This document shows positions 45,801-55,109 of a DNA stretch of 64,000 bases, in pieces; the first letter of the stretch is position 1, and each line of letters starts with the position of its first letter. This stretch comes from Burkholderia sp. Bp8963 (lineage in GTDB: Bacteria > Pseudomonadota > Gammaproteobacteria > Burkholderiales > Burkholderiaceae), in NCBI RefSeq assembly GCF_003854275.1, contig NZ_QTQP01000010.1:62001-126000 (forward strand), read 5' to 3'. A program made the translations under genes and the position numbers. Under the pieces are notes generated by a model. The model searched no databases. It saw only the letters and a list, made by a program, of their open reading frames with translations, and had not been told where the DNA came from.

Positions 45801-46855
45801 CCAGCCTCCAGCGCTACGGGGGCTTTAGTCTCCAGGGCTGATACCGGCTGCTGCAGGAACCCGGCGGCGCGCGAGTGACTGAATAATCCTTCCGCCAAAC
45901 CCCAATAAACGAGCGACGCAAAGCGTAGTGGCTTCTCGGGCTCCATTGGTTCGGGCTCGGCAGTTTTCCATCCCAGCTTCCCAATCTGGATGTTCAACGA
46001 CTTGTACAGCGAGTCGCTAACCAGTTCCAGATCCTTGAGGCGTCGCAGGGCTACCTGCATGGAGACGCCATACCCGCGTTTCGCGAGCAACAGTTCCTGA
46101 AGGAGCACGCGATGACGCGGGTTGCGCCCGAAGTCAGCCTTGACCCTCTCCTTGGGGTACAGCAATGCACCCGAGAAGCGGTGACAGCACGCTTCCTTCT
46201 CCTTCTCAGGCATGTGCTCCGGAAGTGCCATGACCCAATGACCGAGTTCATGAGCAGCCGTAAATCGTTGGCGCTCGCCTGGGCGCTGCCGGTTCAATGC
46301 AATCAAGACGTGCTTCTTGTCTCGAGTCGCAACGCAAGCACCGTCGAACTTATCTATACCTTCCAGCAGCGCAACCTTGATGCCATGCTCTTCCAGCAAC
46401 TCAGTAAAGTTGGCGATGGCATCACTGCCCAAACGCCATTCCTCGCGAATTCGCTCTGCGGCCAACTCCGCTTCCTCGCGGTTGGCAACCGGCAGGGATT
46501 CGGTAGGCAAAGGCTCTATGGAAACGTTCGCCGCGTCGAAGCATCGTTCGAGCGCGAGATACCGTTCCAGATGATCGCGAGCCTGCTCGATGACGGCCTT
46601 TTGGTCGCGCACCGGCATGTCTGAAAGCTTGCGGAACTCAACAGGAGCCAAGTCGATCGCATCGGCTCGGAAGAAATATTCCGGCTTCACGTCTAGCGCG
46701 CGGGCGAGTTGAAGTACCCGGGTTGAGTTCGGCACAACCTCGCCCTTCTCGAACTTGTTCAAGGCCTGCTTGGTGATGTCGCCCATGCGTTGCGCGAGCG
46801 CCTCGAGGCTGAGGCCACGGAGTAACCTGGCGCGTTGGATGCGGTCACTGATCAT
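45797..46855 (-). CDS. XRE-family regulator with ImmA/IrrE metallopeptidase domain (orphan antitoxin)
   Basis: Residues 1-60 are an XRE helix-turn-helix (RIQRARLLRGLSLEALAQRM, KQALNKFEKGEVVPNSTRVLQLARALDV). Residues about 150-260 form an ImmA/IrrE domain with the zinc motif HELGH at 202-206 and a distal acidic ligand. The C-terminus is helical. Such HTH-peptidase proteins act as regulators or antitoxins, often with a PIN-like toxin encoded downstream. Here the downstream gene survives only as about ten codons, so the gene is probably an orphan. An operator-like repeat lies in its promoter. Confidence 0.88.
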   Translation of the reverse strand: MISDRIQRARLLRGLSLEALAQRMGDITKQALNKFEKGEVVPNSTRVLQLARALDVKPEYFFRADAIDLAPVEFRKLSDMPVRDQKAVIEQARDHLERYLALERCFDAANVSIEPLPTESLPVANREEAELAAERIREEWRLGSDAIANFTELLEEHGIKVALLEGIDKFDGACVATRDKKHVLIALNRQRPGERQRFTAAHELGHWVMALPEHMPEKEKEACCHRFSGALLYPKERVKADFGRNPRHRVLLQELLLAKRGYGVSMQVALRRLKDLELVSDSLYKSLNIQIGKLGWKTAEPEPMEPEKPLRFASLVYWGLAEGLFSHSRAAGFLQQPVSALETKAPVALEAG

Positions 46856-46869
46856 GATGATTCTCCTTG

Positions 46870-46915
46870 GTTGACAAGTTATGTTTTGTATTGGAGTTTG
46901 TCAGCCAAGACATAA
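46870..46915 (-). promoter_or_regulatory. Operator and promoter region of the HTH-ImmA gene
   Basis: TTATGTTTTG (46879-46888) and CAAGACATAA (46906-46915) form an inverted repeat matching 9 of 10 bases. TGACAA (46872) and TTGTCA (46898) form a second, nested one. The arms lie 15-60 bases upstream of the start, where an autorepressor would bind. Read leftward, a CTGACA/TAACTT-like promoter falls between them. Confidence 0.5.
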
Positions 46916-47297
46916 TGGGGGCGGAGCCGATTCCTCTGGTCGATGTTGGCAATGGATGGCGCTACTCGAACAGATATGAACGGACAGTCGCCAAGGCGTC
47001 GGACAGCATGGCAATCAGTGCGGCTAGATCAAAGAATTAGACGCCGATTCAACCATCGGGATGCGCTCATATTAGTTCGTTTTACTTATTGAGATGCCTG
47101 ATTGGCCGAACGGCATATCTGCCGCGCTGGAAAACGGTCAATGCATCCGTGCGTTCAGCCTGTCAGTCATCAAAGATCGTGGACGAATGATGCTTCCGAG
47201 ATGTGCGCTCGGGTTAGATGTGTGCAACTGAACTGCGCGTCACGTGTCTCCCGGCATTCGCGCGATTGACCACTATGGCCGTCCAAATCGAAAAGAA
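46916..47297. other. Intergenic stretch with no clear gene
   Basis: No frame here has a convincing start and protein-like content. It is less GC-rich than the core chromosome and probably carries the right-hand edge of the accessory segment. I found no copy of the tRNA-Thr 3' end that would mark an attachment site. Confidence 0.4.
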
Positions 47298-47325
47298 GGG
47301 GCGCCGCGATCCCTCGCGGCGCCCC
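47298..47325 (-). terminator. Terminator of the large lipoprotein gene
   Basis: GGGGCGCCGCG (47298-47308) pairs with CGCGGCGCCCC (47315-47325) across a 6-base loop. Read leftward it is followed by TTCTTTTC, so it ends the gene at 47392-49416. Confidence 0.8.
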
Positions 47326-47391
47326 TCCTCAGACATCTTCAGATCGAGCCACGACCCCGACGCATTCGGGGTTCACAACCCGGCCCCGAGC

Positions 47392-49416
47392 TCAGTTGTT
47401 GTACTGCCACGTGTTGATGTAGTAATCGCCACCTGCCTGCCAGCCAAGCTGGACCTGCACGGCCGATTCCGCGTTGACGTTGTTTCCGGTCGACGTCAGC
47501 TGATCGACAAAACCGCTGATGGTGCTCGAGTATGTTGCCCCGTTGACCTTCGGCGTGGCCCAGGTCATCACGTCATAGGGCTGCGCCTGATACATCTCGA
47601 CGCCGTTCGTGTACTGCGCGGCGCTCTGCGAATTGATCGCGACCCACGGATTCGGATACACGAGACCCGCTGCCGGCACCGTCCAGTCGAAGTTGGCCGT
47701 CGGCATCGTCATGGACGACGCGGTCGACGTACCCGAGCCGCCAGCCGTCAGCAGGTTCGCGATCACGTCGCTGCCCAGCGTCTGCCACGGAACGGTCGTC
47801 CCGGTCGCGGCGTTCATGTTCGACGCGATGTTGAGCACCTTCTGCGGCGTACCGATCTGCTGGCCGGCGGCATCGAACAGCGTGATCGTGTACACACCAT
47901 GCTGCCGGATCGTCGATACGTTGATGGGTGCCGGCGAGTAGTCCGGCGTGGTCGGCTTGAACGAGCTGGCGGCGCCCGACAGCGACGCCCACGACCACTT
48001 GTACTGCGTGCTCATGCCGACGTCCGGCCACGACGGCATGCTGGTCGGAGCCTGGGCAGGCGGCGCGGTGACGGCTTTGAGCGGGAACGTCAGATAAGGT
48101 CCGATGCCGGCGTTCGGACTGAGCATGTAGATTCCGCTTGCCGGCAGGCCGGGGCCGGTCACCAGCGCCGATCCGACGTACTGGTTCGCACCGTTGACCG
48201 TCACGTTCACCGGAATCTGGATGTTCAGGCCGGATTCGAAACGGCCATTGCCGGCGTCCGCCGCATTCGTGAACTGCACGCGACCGACGAACGACGCCAT
48301 GTAGAGATCGTATTGCGCCTGATTGCCGATGATGTCCCAGCTTCCGTTCGGCAGTTGCTGCACGATGTCGCTTGCAAAGTTCGGCGTGCCGTCCGCCTCC
48401 GTGATGAGGAAGTACACGAGTGCGGCCGGATTCTTGATCGCAGGCAGCGTGCCCGCCGGCAGGAAAGCGACGGTCTTCACGCCCTGGAGCGTCGTCCCCT
48501 TCCTGAACAGCGAATGGCGCGTGCCGAAGCTTGCGTAGCCGTCGTTCAGGTAGCTCGCATCGATGGCCGACGCACACGCCTGACTGGTCGCGCCGGGCGA
48601 AGCCTGCATCGCGCTCATGCACTGACCGAGCTGCGAGACGAGTGTTGCCAGATAGTTCGCGGGCTGCGACGGGGCGCGCAGCGGCGCTGCGATAGTCGTG
48701 CCCTGATTCAGCGCAATCGCCGTGTCCGGATCGGCCAGGCTCGTGATCTGCAGGCCGGTGCCTTTGGTTGCCGGCCCGACGGCGACCGAGTCGATTACGG
48801 CGTCGGCGCCGCTCTGGTTCGGCGTGAAGATGCCCCCGACCGGATCGAACGACGCGGCGGACAGTCCGTTCGCGGCGAGGATCGGTGCGAGCGCCGAGTC
48901 GAGCGTGGCCACCGCCGTCGACACGGATGACGACGTGACGGCAGCCAGACCGCCCGATTGCGTCAGCATGAGCGGGTTGCCGCCCGACGTGAGAAGCGCC
49001 GCGACTGCGGTGGTCAACGGCGTGACGTTGGCCGTTACCGGCGCACCATTGCTGGTTGCCGTGCTGGCAACGATCGAATACAGGGTTCCGGACGCGCCCG
49101 ACGGATCGGTCGCGGTAATCACGAACGGTGCGGTGAGGCCGCTGATCGACACACTATACGTGCCGTTGCTGCCGGAAGTCGCCGTGGCCGTTTTGCCCGT
49201 GGCGTCCATGATCGTGATCGGTGCGCCCACGAGCGCGTTGCCGATCGCGACCGTGCCGCTCATCGAGCTTGCGGCCGTGGTGCCCGAGTTGCCGGACGAG
49301 CTGGACGAGCCGGAGCTTGAGCCGTCACTGCCTCCGCCGCCGCAGGCTGCGAGCACAGCGGTAGCGGCAATGCACAGCGTAAGCCGTGCGATCCCCGAGG
49401 AGTCTTTCTTCTTCAT
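47392..49416 (-). CDS. Large secreted lipoprotein of unknown function
   Basis: The 674-residue protein has a lipoprotein signal with lipobox LAAC (Cys25), then a Gly/Ser-rich linker (GGGGSDGSSSGSS). A beta-rich domain follows (VAIGNALVGAPITIMDATG and SGSNGTYSVSISGL), like carboxypeptidase-regulatory or Ig-like modules. The middle contains VKTVAFLPAGTLPAIKNPAA and NPWVAINSQSAAQYTNG; I do not recognise a catalytic site. Start at 49416 (MKKKDSSG) fits the signal; a start at 49467 would place 17 odd residues before it. It should sit at the outer membrane surface. Its 3' end has a clear terminator. Confidence 0.75.
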   Translation of the reverse strand: MKKKDSSGIARLTLCIAATAVLAACGGGGSDGSSSGSSSSSGNSGTTAASSMSGTVAIGNALVGAPITIMDATGKTATATSGSNGTYSVSISGLTAPFVITATDPSGASGTLYSIVASTATSNGAPVTANVTPLTTAVAALLTSGGNPLMLTQSGGLAAVTSSSVSTAVATLDSALAPILAANGLSAASFDPVGGIFTPNQSGADAVIDSVAVGPATKGTGLQITSLADPDTAIALNQGTTIAAPLRAPSQPANYLATLVSQLGQCMSAMQASPGATSQACASAIDASYLNDGYASFGTRHSLFRKGTTLQGVKTVAFLPAGTLPAIKNPAALVYFLITEADGTPNFASDIVQQLPNGSWDIIGNQAQYDLYMASFVGRVQFTNAADAGNGRFESGLNIQIPVNVTVNGANQYVGSALVTGPGLPASGIYMLSPNAGIGPYLTFPLKAVTAPPAQAPTSMPSWPDVGMSTQYKWSWASLSGAASSFKPTTPDYSPAPINVSTIRQHGVYTITLFDAAGQQIGTPQKVLNIASNMNAATGTTVPWQTLGSDVIANLLTAGGSGTSTASSMTMPTANFDWTVPAAGLVYPNPWVAINSQSAAQYTNGVEMYQAQPYDVMTWATPKVNGATYSSTISGFVDQLTSTGNNVNAESAVQVQLGWQAGGDYYINTWQYNN

Positions 49417-49581
49417 GTTGTTGTTCCAGTTGAAGTGGCGGGTTTCGACGGAAACCCGAATGAGCATCTGTCACGCCGCTTCTGGCATCTGGTTCTCAGT
49501 GACTTGTGGTGCTTGATCGACAGATACGTGCGCACTACGGCTGGCGTGCCATATACCCACTCGCCGCAATATCGACTCCGC

Positions 49582-49610
49582 AATGTATTGCCGAATATTA
49601 AATAACTCAA
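49582..49610 (-). promoter_or_regulatory. Candidate promoter for the large lipoprotein gene
   Basis: Read leftward, TTGAGT (49605-49610) and TACATT (49582-49587) are spaced by 17 bases within an AT-rich patch (about 49570-49640) that stands out in this GC-rich DNA. Such patches often bind H-NS-like silencers. Confidence 0.4.
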
Positions 49611-49640
49611 TAAATAATTTCTTACTGATTCGAAATTAAA

Positions 49641-50231
49641 TCGTCGGAATTTTGCAAGGTGACGCGTTATGCAATGTGCAAGATGAAAGGCTGCGAAGCG
49701 TTTCGTTTTCCGCCAGTGATGTATGGTGGTTGTCGAGGGGGTAATAAATCGCCGTCAATTTTCTGCGTCACGATGAGCCGCTCGCACGCACGCAACACGG
49801 GCCCGTCGGTGACCTGTCGGGATGCCGGCGACCAGGCGGGATAGTCGAATTCCTCGAAGTAGTTGACGGTCCGTGACGCGAAAGCGCACGCACGCCATCG
49901 AGTGATGTAGCGTCACTCAAGACCCCGGTTATTTAGATTCAGGCCTCTAAAATAAGCCGTTGCATCAACTCTGGTTCTGATCCCCAAATCTGGCTGGAAA
50001 CGAAAATTGAAATGCGTGTGTAATTGTTTGATGTGTGGTGTGTGTTTTCGAGTGGCCTTATACGCGATGGCCGGATGCGCACCAAACAGCAATTCGATGG
50101 GCCGCCAGGAGAATTTCAAATCGAGATGACGAAATGGCGATTGGCCGCTGCGCTTCGATCTTTGGCCGGTCTCGTTGCCGGAGCCTTTCGCGTGCATGCC
50201 GCAAGATGTGCGATCCTCGCCCACGCCCACC
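49641..50231. other. Intergenic region without a recognised gene
   Basis: Several short frames exist but none has a good ribosome binding site with protein-like sequence. Composition is lower in GC than the flanking genes. Nothing else is recognised. Confidence 0.4.
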
Positions 50232-50960
50232 TCACATCTGCCTGAACAACCCCGCATAAGCGCGGCTGACCGGCAGCACGCTCCCCAGCCCGCGCACGTG
50301 AATGCGAAGCCTGCCGAGCAGATCGCGTTCGACGCGATCGATCGCCGTGTACGCGACGATCACGCCGCGATGCACCTGCGCAAAGCACGCAGGATCGAGC
50401 CGCTGCAGCAGTTCTTTCAACGGCGTGCGAATCACGTGCCGTTCGCTTGCCGTCACGACTTCCGTGTACTTGTCGAGCGCCTGGAAATACAGCACATCGT
50501 CGATCGGCACGAGCCGTGTCGCATCTTTCACGCCCACCGTCAGCCAGCGAATCGGCGCAGATTCCGCAGACGGGCGATGCGCGGGCACATCGCCCCGCGC
50601 CGCCGCCGGCCCGCCGCGCTGCAGCTTCGCGATGCAGCGCAGCAGCCGTTCATCCGTCACGGGCTTCAGCAGGTAGTCGACGGCCGCGCGATCGAACGCA
50701 TCGACCGCATACTCGTCGTACGCCGTGACGAACACGACATGCACGCCGGGTACCAGCGAAGCGAGCTTCAACCCGTCGATGCCCGGCATCCGGATGTCGA
50801 GGAACGCGATGTCCGGACGCGATGCGTTGAGCGCGGCCAGCGCGTCGACGCCATTGCGCGGCATCGCGACGATCTCCAGTTCGGGCCACAGCTGGCCCAG
50901 CCGTTCGGCGAGTTGCGCGGACAGGTTCGGTTCGTCGTCGGCGATGAGGGCGGTCGGCAT
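50232..50960 (-). CDS. LytTR-family response regulator
   Basis: The 242-residue protein has a receiver domain with phospho-acceptor Asp55 (AFLDIRMPG), acidic pocket DDE at 8-10, and Lys in LLKPVTDERLL. A LytTR DNA-binding domain follows (RWLTVGVKDATRLVPIDDVLYFQALDKYTEV, LDPACFAQVHRGVIVAYTAI, GRLRIHVRG). It acts with the histidine kinase encoded one base upstream. Targets are not evident. Confidence 0.93.
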   Translation of the reverse strand: MPTALIADDEPNLSAQLAERLGQLWPELEIVAMPRNGVDALAALNASRPDIAFLDIRMPGIDGLKLASLVPGVHVVFVTAYDEYAVDAFDRAAVDYLLKPVTDERLLRCIAKLQRGGPAAARGDVPAHRPSAESAPIRWLTVGVKDATRLVPIDDVLYFQALDKYTEVVTASERHVIRTPLKELLQRLDPACFAQVHRGVIVAYTAIDRVERDLLGRLRIHVRGLGSVLPVSRAYAGLFRQM

Positions 50961-50961
50961 C

Positions 50962-52047
50962 TCAGTCGATTGGAATCAGCAAGGTGGCGGCGACGCCATG
51001 CGCGGCTTCGGCGTTCGTTGCGACGGTCACGCTGCCGCGCTCGCCGTGGAGGGTCCTGATGCGTGCGGCGACGTTCGCGAGCCCGACGCCGCCACGCAGG
51101 CCGGCGTCATCGTCGCCGAGACCGACGCCCGTGTCGAGCACGCTCAATTCGAGCATGTCGTTGCGGCGCCGGCCGCGAATGTGGATCGTGCCGCCGTCGA
51201 TCGACGGCTCGATCCCGTGCAGCAGCGCATTTTCGACGAGCGGCTGCAGCAGTAGCGGCGAGAACGGCAGCGCCTGCAATTGCGAAGGCACGTCGATCGA
51301 ATACGCGAGCCGCTCGCCGAGCCGGATCGATGCGATCTTCAGTAGCGCGTCGACGAGTTCGAGCTCTTCGCCGAGCGTCGACGTCGCTTTCCGCGTGCGG
51401 CCGAGGCTCGCGCGCAGATAGCGGTTCAGGCTGTCGAGCATCGTCGACGCGCGGGCCGGATCGCGTTCGATCAGGCTCTGCACGTTCGCCAGCGTGTTGA
51501 ACAGGAAATGCGGTTCGATCTGTGCCTGCAGCAGCGCGAGCCGTGCCGCGGTTTCCGCCTGGCGGGCCTCGGCGGCCTCGCGGCGCTCGGTTTCGAGCGT
51601 CGCGCGCATCCGCGCGGCCTGCGTGTACAGCGACACGCACGCGAACGTGATGCCCGCGACGAGGAACGACAGCCCGTAGCTCTGCCATGCACCGGCGCTG
51701 GCCGGCGCGAACACGTGCGGAATGTTGCCGCCAAGCGTCGATGCGGCGATTTCGAAACCGATGACCACGCTCAGCGGCGCGAGCACGAATACCTTCAGGG
51801 CAAGTCCGTATTTGCGCCGCGTCAGGTGGTCGAGGCCGACACCGAGCAGCAGCGCGCAGAAGCCGATCGCATTCGCGACGAACAGGTACGGAAGCAAGGC
51901 GTCGCGGCTGTGGCCGATCCAGAAACCGACCCCGACGATGCTGTTGAAGCATGCGAGCCCGAGCAGCGCGCGGATGTCGTGCAGCCGCGGCGGCGTGCCG
52001 CGACCGGATTCCCGCATGCGGAAAGAGAACAAAGACCTGTGTTGCAT
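50962..52047 (-). CDS. LytS-like sensor histidine kinase
   Basis: The 361-residue kinase has four or five N-terminal membrane helices (about residues 27-145), a short coiled coil, and the His_kinase domain. The phospho-His is His180 in QIEPHFLFNTLANVQSLI. The ATP-binding N-box LQPLVENALLHGIEP and G-box DTGVGL follow. No periplasmic sensor domain is obvious, so it probably senses a membrane signal. The ATG at 52047 was chosen because residues upstream are Arg-rich and non-hydrophobic. It is followed directly by its response regulator. Confidence 0.92.
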   Translation of the reverse strand: MQHRSLFSFRMRESGRGTPPRLHDIRALLGLACFNSIVGVGFWIGHSRDALLPYLFVANAIGFCALLLGVGLDHLTRRKYGLALKVFVLAPLSVVIGFEIAASTLGGNIPHVFAPASAGAWQSYGLSFLVAGITFACVSLYTQAARMRATLETERREAAEARQAETAARLALLQAQIEPHFLFNTLANVQSLIERDPARASTMLDSLNRYLRASLGRTRKATSTLGEELELVDALLKIASIRLGERLAYSIDVPSQLQALPFSPLLLQPLVENALLHGIEPSIDGGTIHIRGRRRNDMLELSVLDTGVGLGDDDAGLRGGVGLANVAARIRTLHGERGSVTVATNAEAAHGVAATLLIPID

Positions 52048-52377
52048 GGTGTCGAATGAGCGTGGACGCGCACGGCGCGCATGTCTCAACCCTAGCTTCG
52101 GACGGTGCGGACCGGTGCTCGATGCGACGGACGGCACCGTAGGCCGACGAGTGGCGCGATCGGCCGATGGCCGGCCGCGTTCGCTAACGAGTGTAGTGGA
52201 ACGCCGGGACGCTGCCTACGCGGCGCATGGAGCGCGGCACAATCGTGCGCCAGCGCATCCGTCGGCCCGTGCCGCAATTCGTCCGCGAAAACCGTCACCC
52301 CGTCGCAAGCGACGCCGCGCACGATTCTCCGGCGGTACCGTGGCGCCGTCTTCAACCCGGCCAATGCGCTTCCGACC

Positions 52378-52929
52378 ATGAACCCGATCCTTCACCTCAA
52401 GAGCTACGTCTACGTACTGTTTTGCGCGCTGCTTTACATCGGCATCAAGCGCTGCTTTCCGCGCGAAGTACCGGCCGCGCGCCAGTTGCTGACGCCGGTC
52501 GCGCTGGTCGCATTCGCGCTGCTGGGCCTGTCCAGCCTGAACCGGCTGTTTCCGCACGCCGGCAGCGACGCCAACGCGATCGCGCTGGCGTCGCTCGTGG
52601 TCGGCGCGACGCTGGGCTGGCTTCATGCGCGCCGCTGGCGGCTGCACTTTCGCGACGGAGTGTCGGGGCTGCGCGTGCGACTGCCCGGTGACGCGAGCCT
52701 GCTGGTCACGCTGATGCTGACGTTCGCCGCCGAAAGCTGCATGCACTACGCGGTCGACTCGGGGCAGCCGTGGGCGCAGGCGAGCGGTTTCGTCGCGCTG
52801 TCGTTTGCGGTTTGGGGCGTGCTGGTCGGCATGCCGCTCGGGCGCGCGCTCAACGTGGTCGTGCGTTGCCTGCGGCATGCGAACGGATCGCTGCACGACA
52901 GCGCGCGTTACACGGCCGATCCGCGCTGA
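52378..52929 (+). CDS. Small inner membrane protein (DUF6622-like)
   Basis: The 183-residue protein starts MNPILHLKSYVYVLFCALLY and has about five hydrophobic segments: YVYVLFCALLYIGI, LLTPVALVAFALLGL, IALASLVVGATLGWL, LLVTLMLTFAAES and ASGFVALSFAVWGVLVG. Basic residues in the loops give a predicted orientation with the C-terminus inside. I associate it with the uncharacterised DUF6622 group. It is divergent from the two-component pair 330 bases away; the gap shows nothing notable. Confidence 0.7.
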   Translation: MNPILHLKSYVYVLFCALLYIGIKRCFPREVPAARQLLTPVALVAFALLGLSSLNRLFPHAGSDANAIALASLVVGATLGWLHARRWRLHFRDGVSGLRVRLPGDASLLVTLMLTFAAESCMHYAVDSGQPWAQASGFVALSFAVWGVLVGMPLGRALNVVVRCLRHANGSLHDSARYTADPR

Positions 52930-53218
52930 CGCTTTCAGACGACGGGAGCGGGGCATACGAACGCGTGCTGCCGCGGTCCATCCGTTCCGGCCGCAGACAC
53001 ATGGTCGACTCGCGTCGAGACCGGATGCGTGGATGGCCCCGCAGGGCGACGTGCATCGCCGCCGCAAAGGCGTATGCTGACACGGTGTCGTGCAACGGTG
53101 GCCGAGTTCCTGCTCCGGCCGCCGCGTGAGCGCGGCCGGCCGCTCGTGCACATCGCCCGCAACCGTTCGGGCCTGCGACGTCCGGCATGCCGCGCGCGTC
53201 TTTAATGGGGGCGTCATC

Positions 53219-53479
53219 ATGCAAGTCACGCACCATTCCGCAGGCTCCTTTGCGACCGCCAGCGAGATACGCGCGATCGTCGGTCCGATCGAAGACGAAA
53301 TCATCGCGCAGATTCTCGACGTCGGCCCGACCAGCACCGAAGTGCTCGATGCGTACACATGGCTGCGGGCAGACGACTACCTGGAAGGCAGGCTCGAGCG
53401 CGAATTGCACGGCAAGGCCGCGCGCGTGCTCGAGATTCTCGAACAGGACGAAGCCGACGGCGACGACCGAACACGCTGA
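53219..53479 (+). CDS. Small conserved protein of unknown function
   Basis: The 86-residue acidic protein reads MQVTHHSAGSFATASEIRAI, then IIAQILDVGPTSTEVLDAYTWL and LEGRLERELHGKAARVLEIL. It is mostly helical with no cysteines or membrane segments. The ATG at 53219 follows a weak ribosome binding site. It is not recognised. Position next to stress-type genes gives no clear role. Confidence 0.55.
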   Translation: MQVTHHSAGSFATASEIRAIVGPIEDEIIAQILDVGPTSTEVLDAYTWLRADDYLEGRLERELHGKAARVLEILEQDEADGDDRTR

Positions 53480-53830
53480 GCGTCGAGCCCGTCGTTGTGT
53501 GTGCCGCGTGCCACATGCCCCGCGCGGCGGGTGTTCTTGCGCCCCATTTTGGCTGTCACGCGAGCGTCACGCTCACCCAATATGGTTTGCGTTCTCGTCG
53601 CAGCGGCGCGTCTGACGTGCACGCGAGCGGGCTGTCCCGGACCGTGCCGGCCGGGAACGTTTCCGCGCGACGGCGTGCGATCCGACATGCGGCGGTGCCG
53701 CATCCATGCCGAACGGGTCGCCGCAAACTTGCGCGCTACAAGTGCGCCGACAGCGCATGCGCGACATTTCATTCAAAAAAGGATCGATGACGGCTCGTGT
53801 CGAACCGTCGGAGACCAGGGAGACAGGACC

Positions 53831-54034
53831 ATGCTGAGTCCGCATGAATTCTCGATGCTGTTGCGCATTGCGCGTGCGCCGGACAGCGTCGATCTATCCA
53901 ATCCGGCTTATACCGTGCTCGTTGAGAAGCGTCTCGTCGACGACGCGCAGCTTTGTGCGAATCCGGTCGCCGCGCGCCCGGCGCTGACGCCGGTCGGACA
54001 GGCGCTGCTCGCCCGTTTCGACGAGGCTGCGTAA
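53831..54034 (+). CDS. Small conserved protein, possible winged-helix-like
   Basis: This 67-residue frame begins at 53831 after AGGGAGACAGGACC, a strong ribosome binding site. It reads MLSPHEFSMLLRIARAPDSV, then YTVLVEKRLVDDAQL and ALTPVGQALLARFDEA. The helix-loop-helix ending in LTPVGQALLARF resembles the recognition wing of small MarR-like or phage-type regulators. Function unknown. About 350 bases upstream are without a gene. Confidence 0.55.
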   Translation: MLSPHEFSMLLRIARAPDSVDLSNPAYTVLVEKRLVDDAQLCANPVAARPALTPVGQALLARFDEAA

Positions 54035-54305
54035 GCGGGAACAAAGGGGACGCGTGGGGAAAAGACACGGAGCAGGCGGTGGTGGACGGTGCCGGCACCG
54101 GGCGCGCGCTGGCGGAAGGGCACCGTCCGCGCCCGTTGCGTTGACGGTCGGCCCTGAGCAGGCGGCCTGCGCGTGACCGAACTGCGGACATCGACCGCCG
54201 CCCGATAAATGCCCGATCGATGTCCGGAGGTGATGCGCGCCACGCACGACCGGCCGGCGTGACGCGCGTGGCGATGTAATCGATTACCGCGCGATTACTG
54301 TGCGA

Positions 54306-55106
54306 TTACTGCGCAAGCGGCACCGTCACATCGCTGCCGAACCAGTGCATCGAGATCTTCTTCAGCGTGCCGTCTTGCTTGAGCGATGCCAGCGCGTCGT
54401 TGATCGCCTTCTCGAACTTTGGATTGCCCTTGCGGAACGGGATCGCCATTTCCTGCTTGCCGCCGTTCAGCACGGCGCCCGGGCGCAGCGGCAGGTTCGA
54501 CGTCTTGATCATGTATGGCAGCATCAGGCGATCGTCGAGCGTTGCCTCGATGCGGCCGGCCGCGAGGTCGCGCAGCTTCTCCGGCGCGCCCGGATAGGTC
54601 TGCACCTCGATGCCGGGCACGCCGCGCGCCATCTGGTCATAGTTGGTGCCGAGCGTCACGCCGAGCTTCTTTCCCTTGAAATCCTCGAGCGACTTGAAGT
54701 CGCGCGTGTCGTCCTTGCGCTGGATCAGCTGCGCGGCCGAGTACGTGTACGGCTGGCTGAAGTCGAGCGCTTCCTTGCGCTGCGGCGTGATGGTGACCTG
54801 ATTGACGATCACGTCGAACTTGCCGGCCTGCAGGCCCGCGATGATGCCGCTCCATTCGGTCGGAATGAACTCCGGCTTGACGCCGAGCTTGCCCGCGACG
54901 GCCTTCGCGACATCGACGTCGAAGCCGACGAGCTGCCCCGAGCTGTCGCGGGAGTCGAACGGCGGATACGTGCCTTCCAGACCGACCCTCAGCACGCCGG
55001 CCTTCTTCACCGAATCCAGCAGGTCCTCCGCGTGGGCGGCAACGGCGGTGAAGCCCAGGACCGAAGCGAGCAGCAAGCCCGAGAGCAGGAACTTCTTAGC
55101 TTTCAT
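54306..55106 (-). CDS. Periplasmic amino-acid-binding protein of an ABC transporter
   Basis: The 266-residue protein has a signal peptide (KKFLLSGLLLASVLGFTAVAAHA) and the class 3 solute-binding fold: GVLRVGLEGTYPPFDSRDSSG, LVGFDVDVAKAVAGKLG, FDVIVNQVTITPQRKEALDFS and KKLGVTLGTNYDQMA. Similar proteins bind glutamine, cystine or other polar amino acids. No permease or ATPase is next to it. The ATG at 55106 follows AGGAGATGTG; a GTG three bases earlier would add one Met. Confidence 0.88.
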   Translation of the reverse strand: MKAKKFLLSGLLLASVLGFTAVAAHAEDLLDSVKKAGVLRVGLEGTYPPFDSRDSSGQLVGFDVDVAKAVAGKLGVKPEFIPTEWSGIIAGLQAGKFDVIVNQVTITPQRKEALDFSQPYTYSAAQLIQRKDDTRDFKSLEDFKGKKLGVTLGTNYDQMARGVPGIEVQTYPGAPEKLRDLAAGRIEATLDDRLMLPYMIKTSNLPLRPGAVLNGGKQEMAIPFRKGNPKFEKAINDALASLKQDGTLKKISMHWFGSDVTVPLAQ

Positions 55107-55109
55107 CAC

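Noticed and set aside
41456-47300. Complete prophage or integrative element
   Set aside because: No integrase, structural, replication or conjugation genes were found, and no duplicate of the tRNA 3' end. Only a degraded accessory segment is supported.
47218-48930. Rightward 570-codon frame opposite the large lipoprotein gene
   Set aside because: The sequence is Arg/Val/His-rich shadow. The leftward frame has a signal peptide, lipobox and a terminator.
52216-53410. Leftward frames opposite the DUF6622-like gene and beyond
   Set aside because: Arg-rich low-complexity translation with no start signal; the rightward frame encodes a clear membrane protein.
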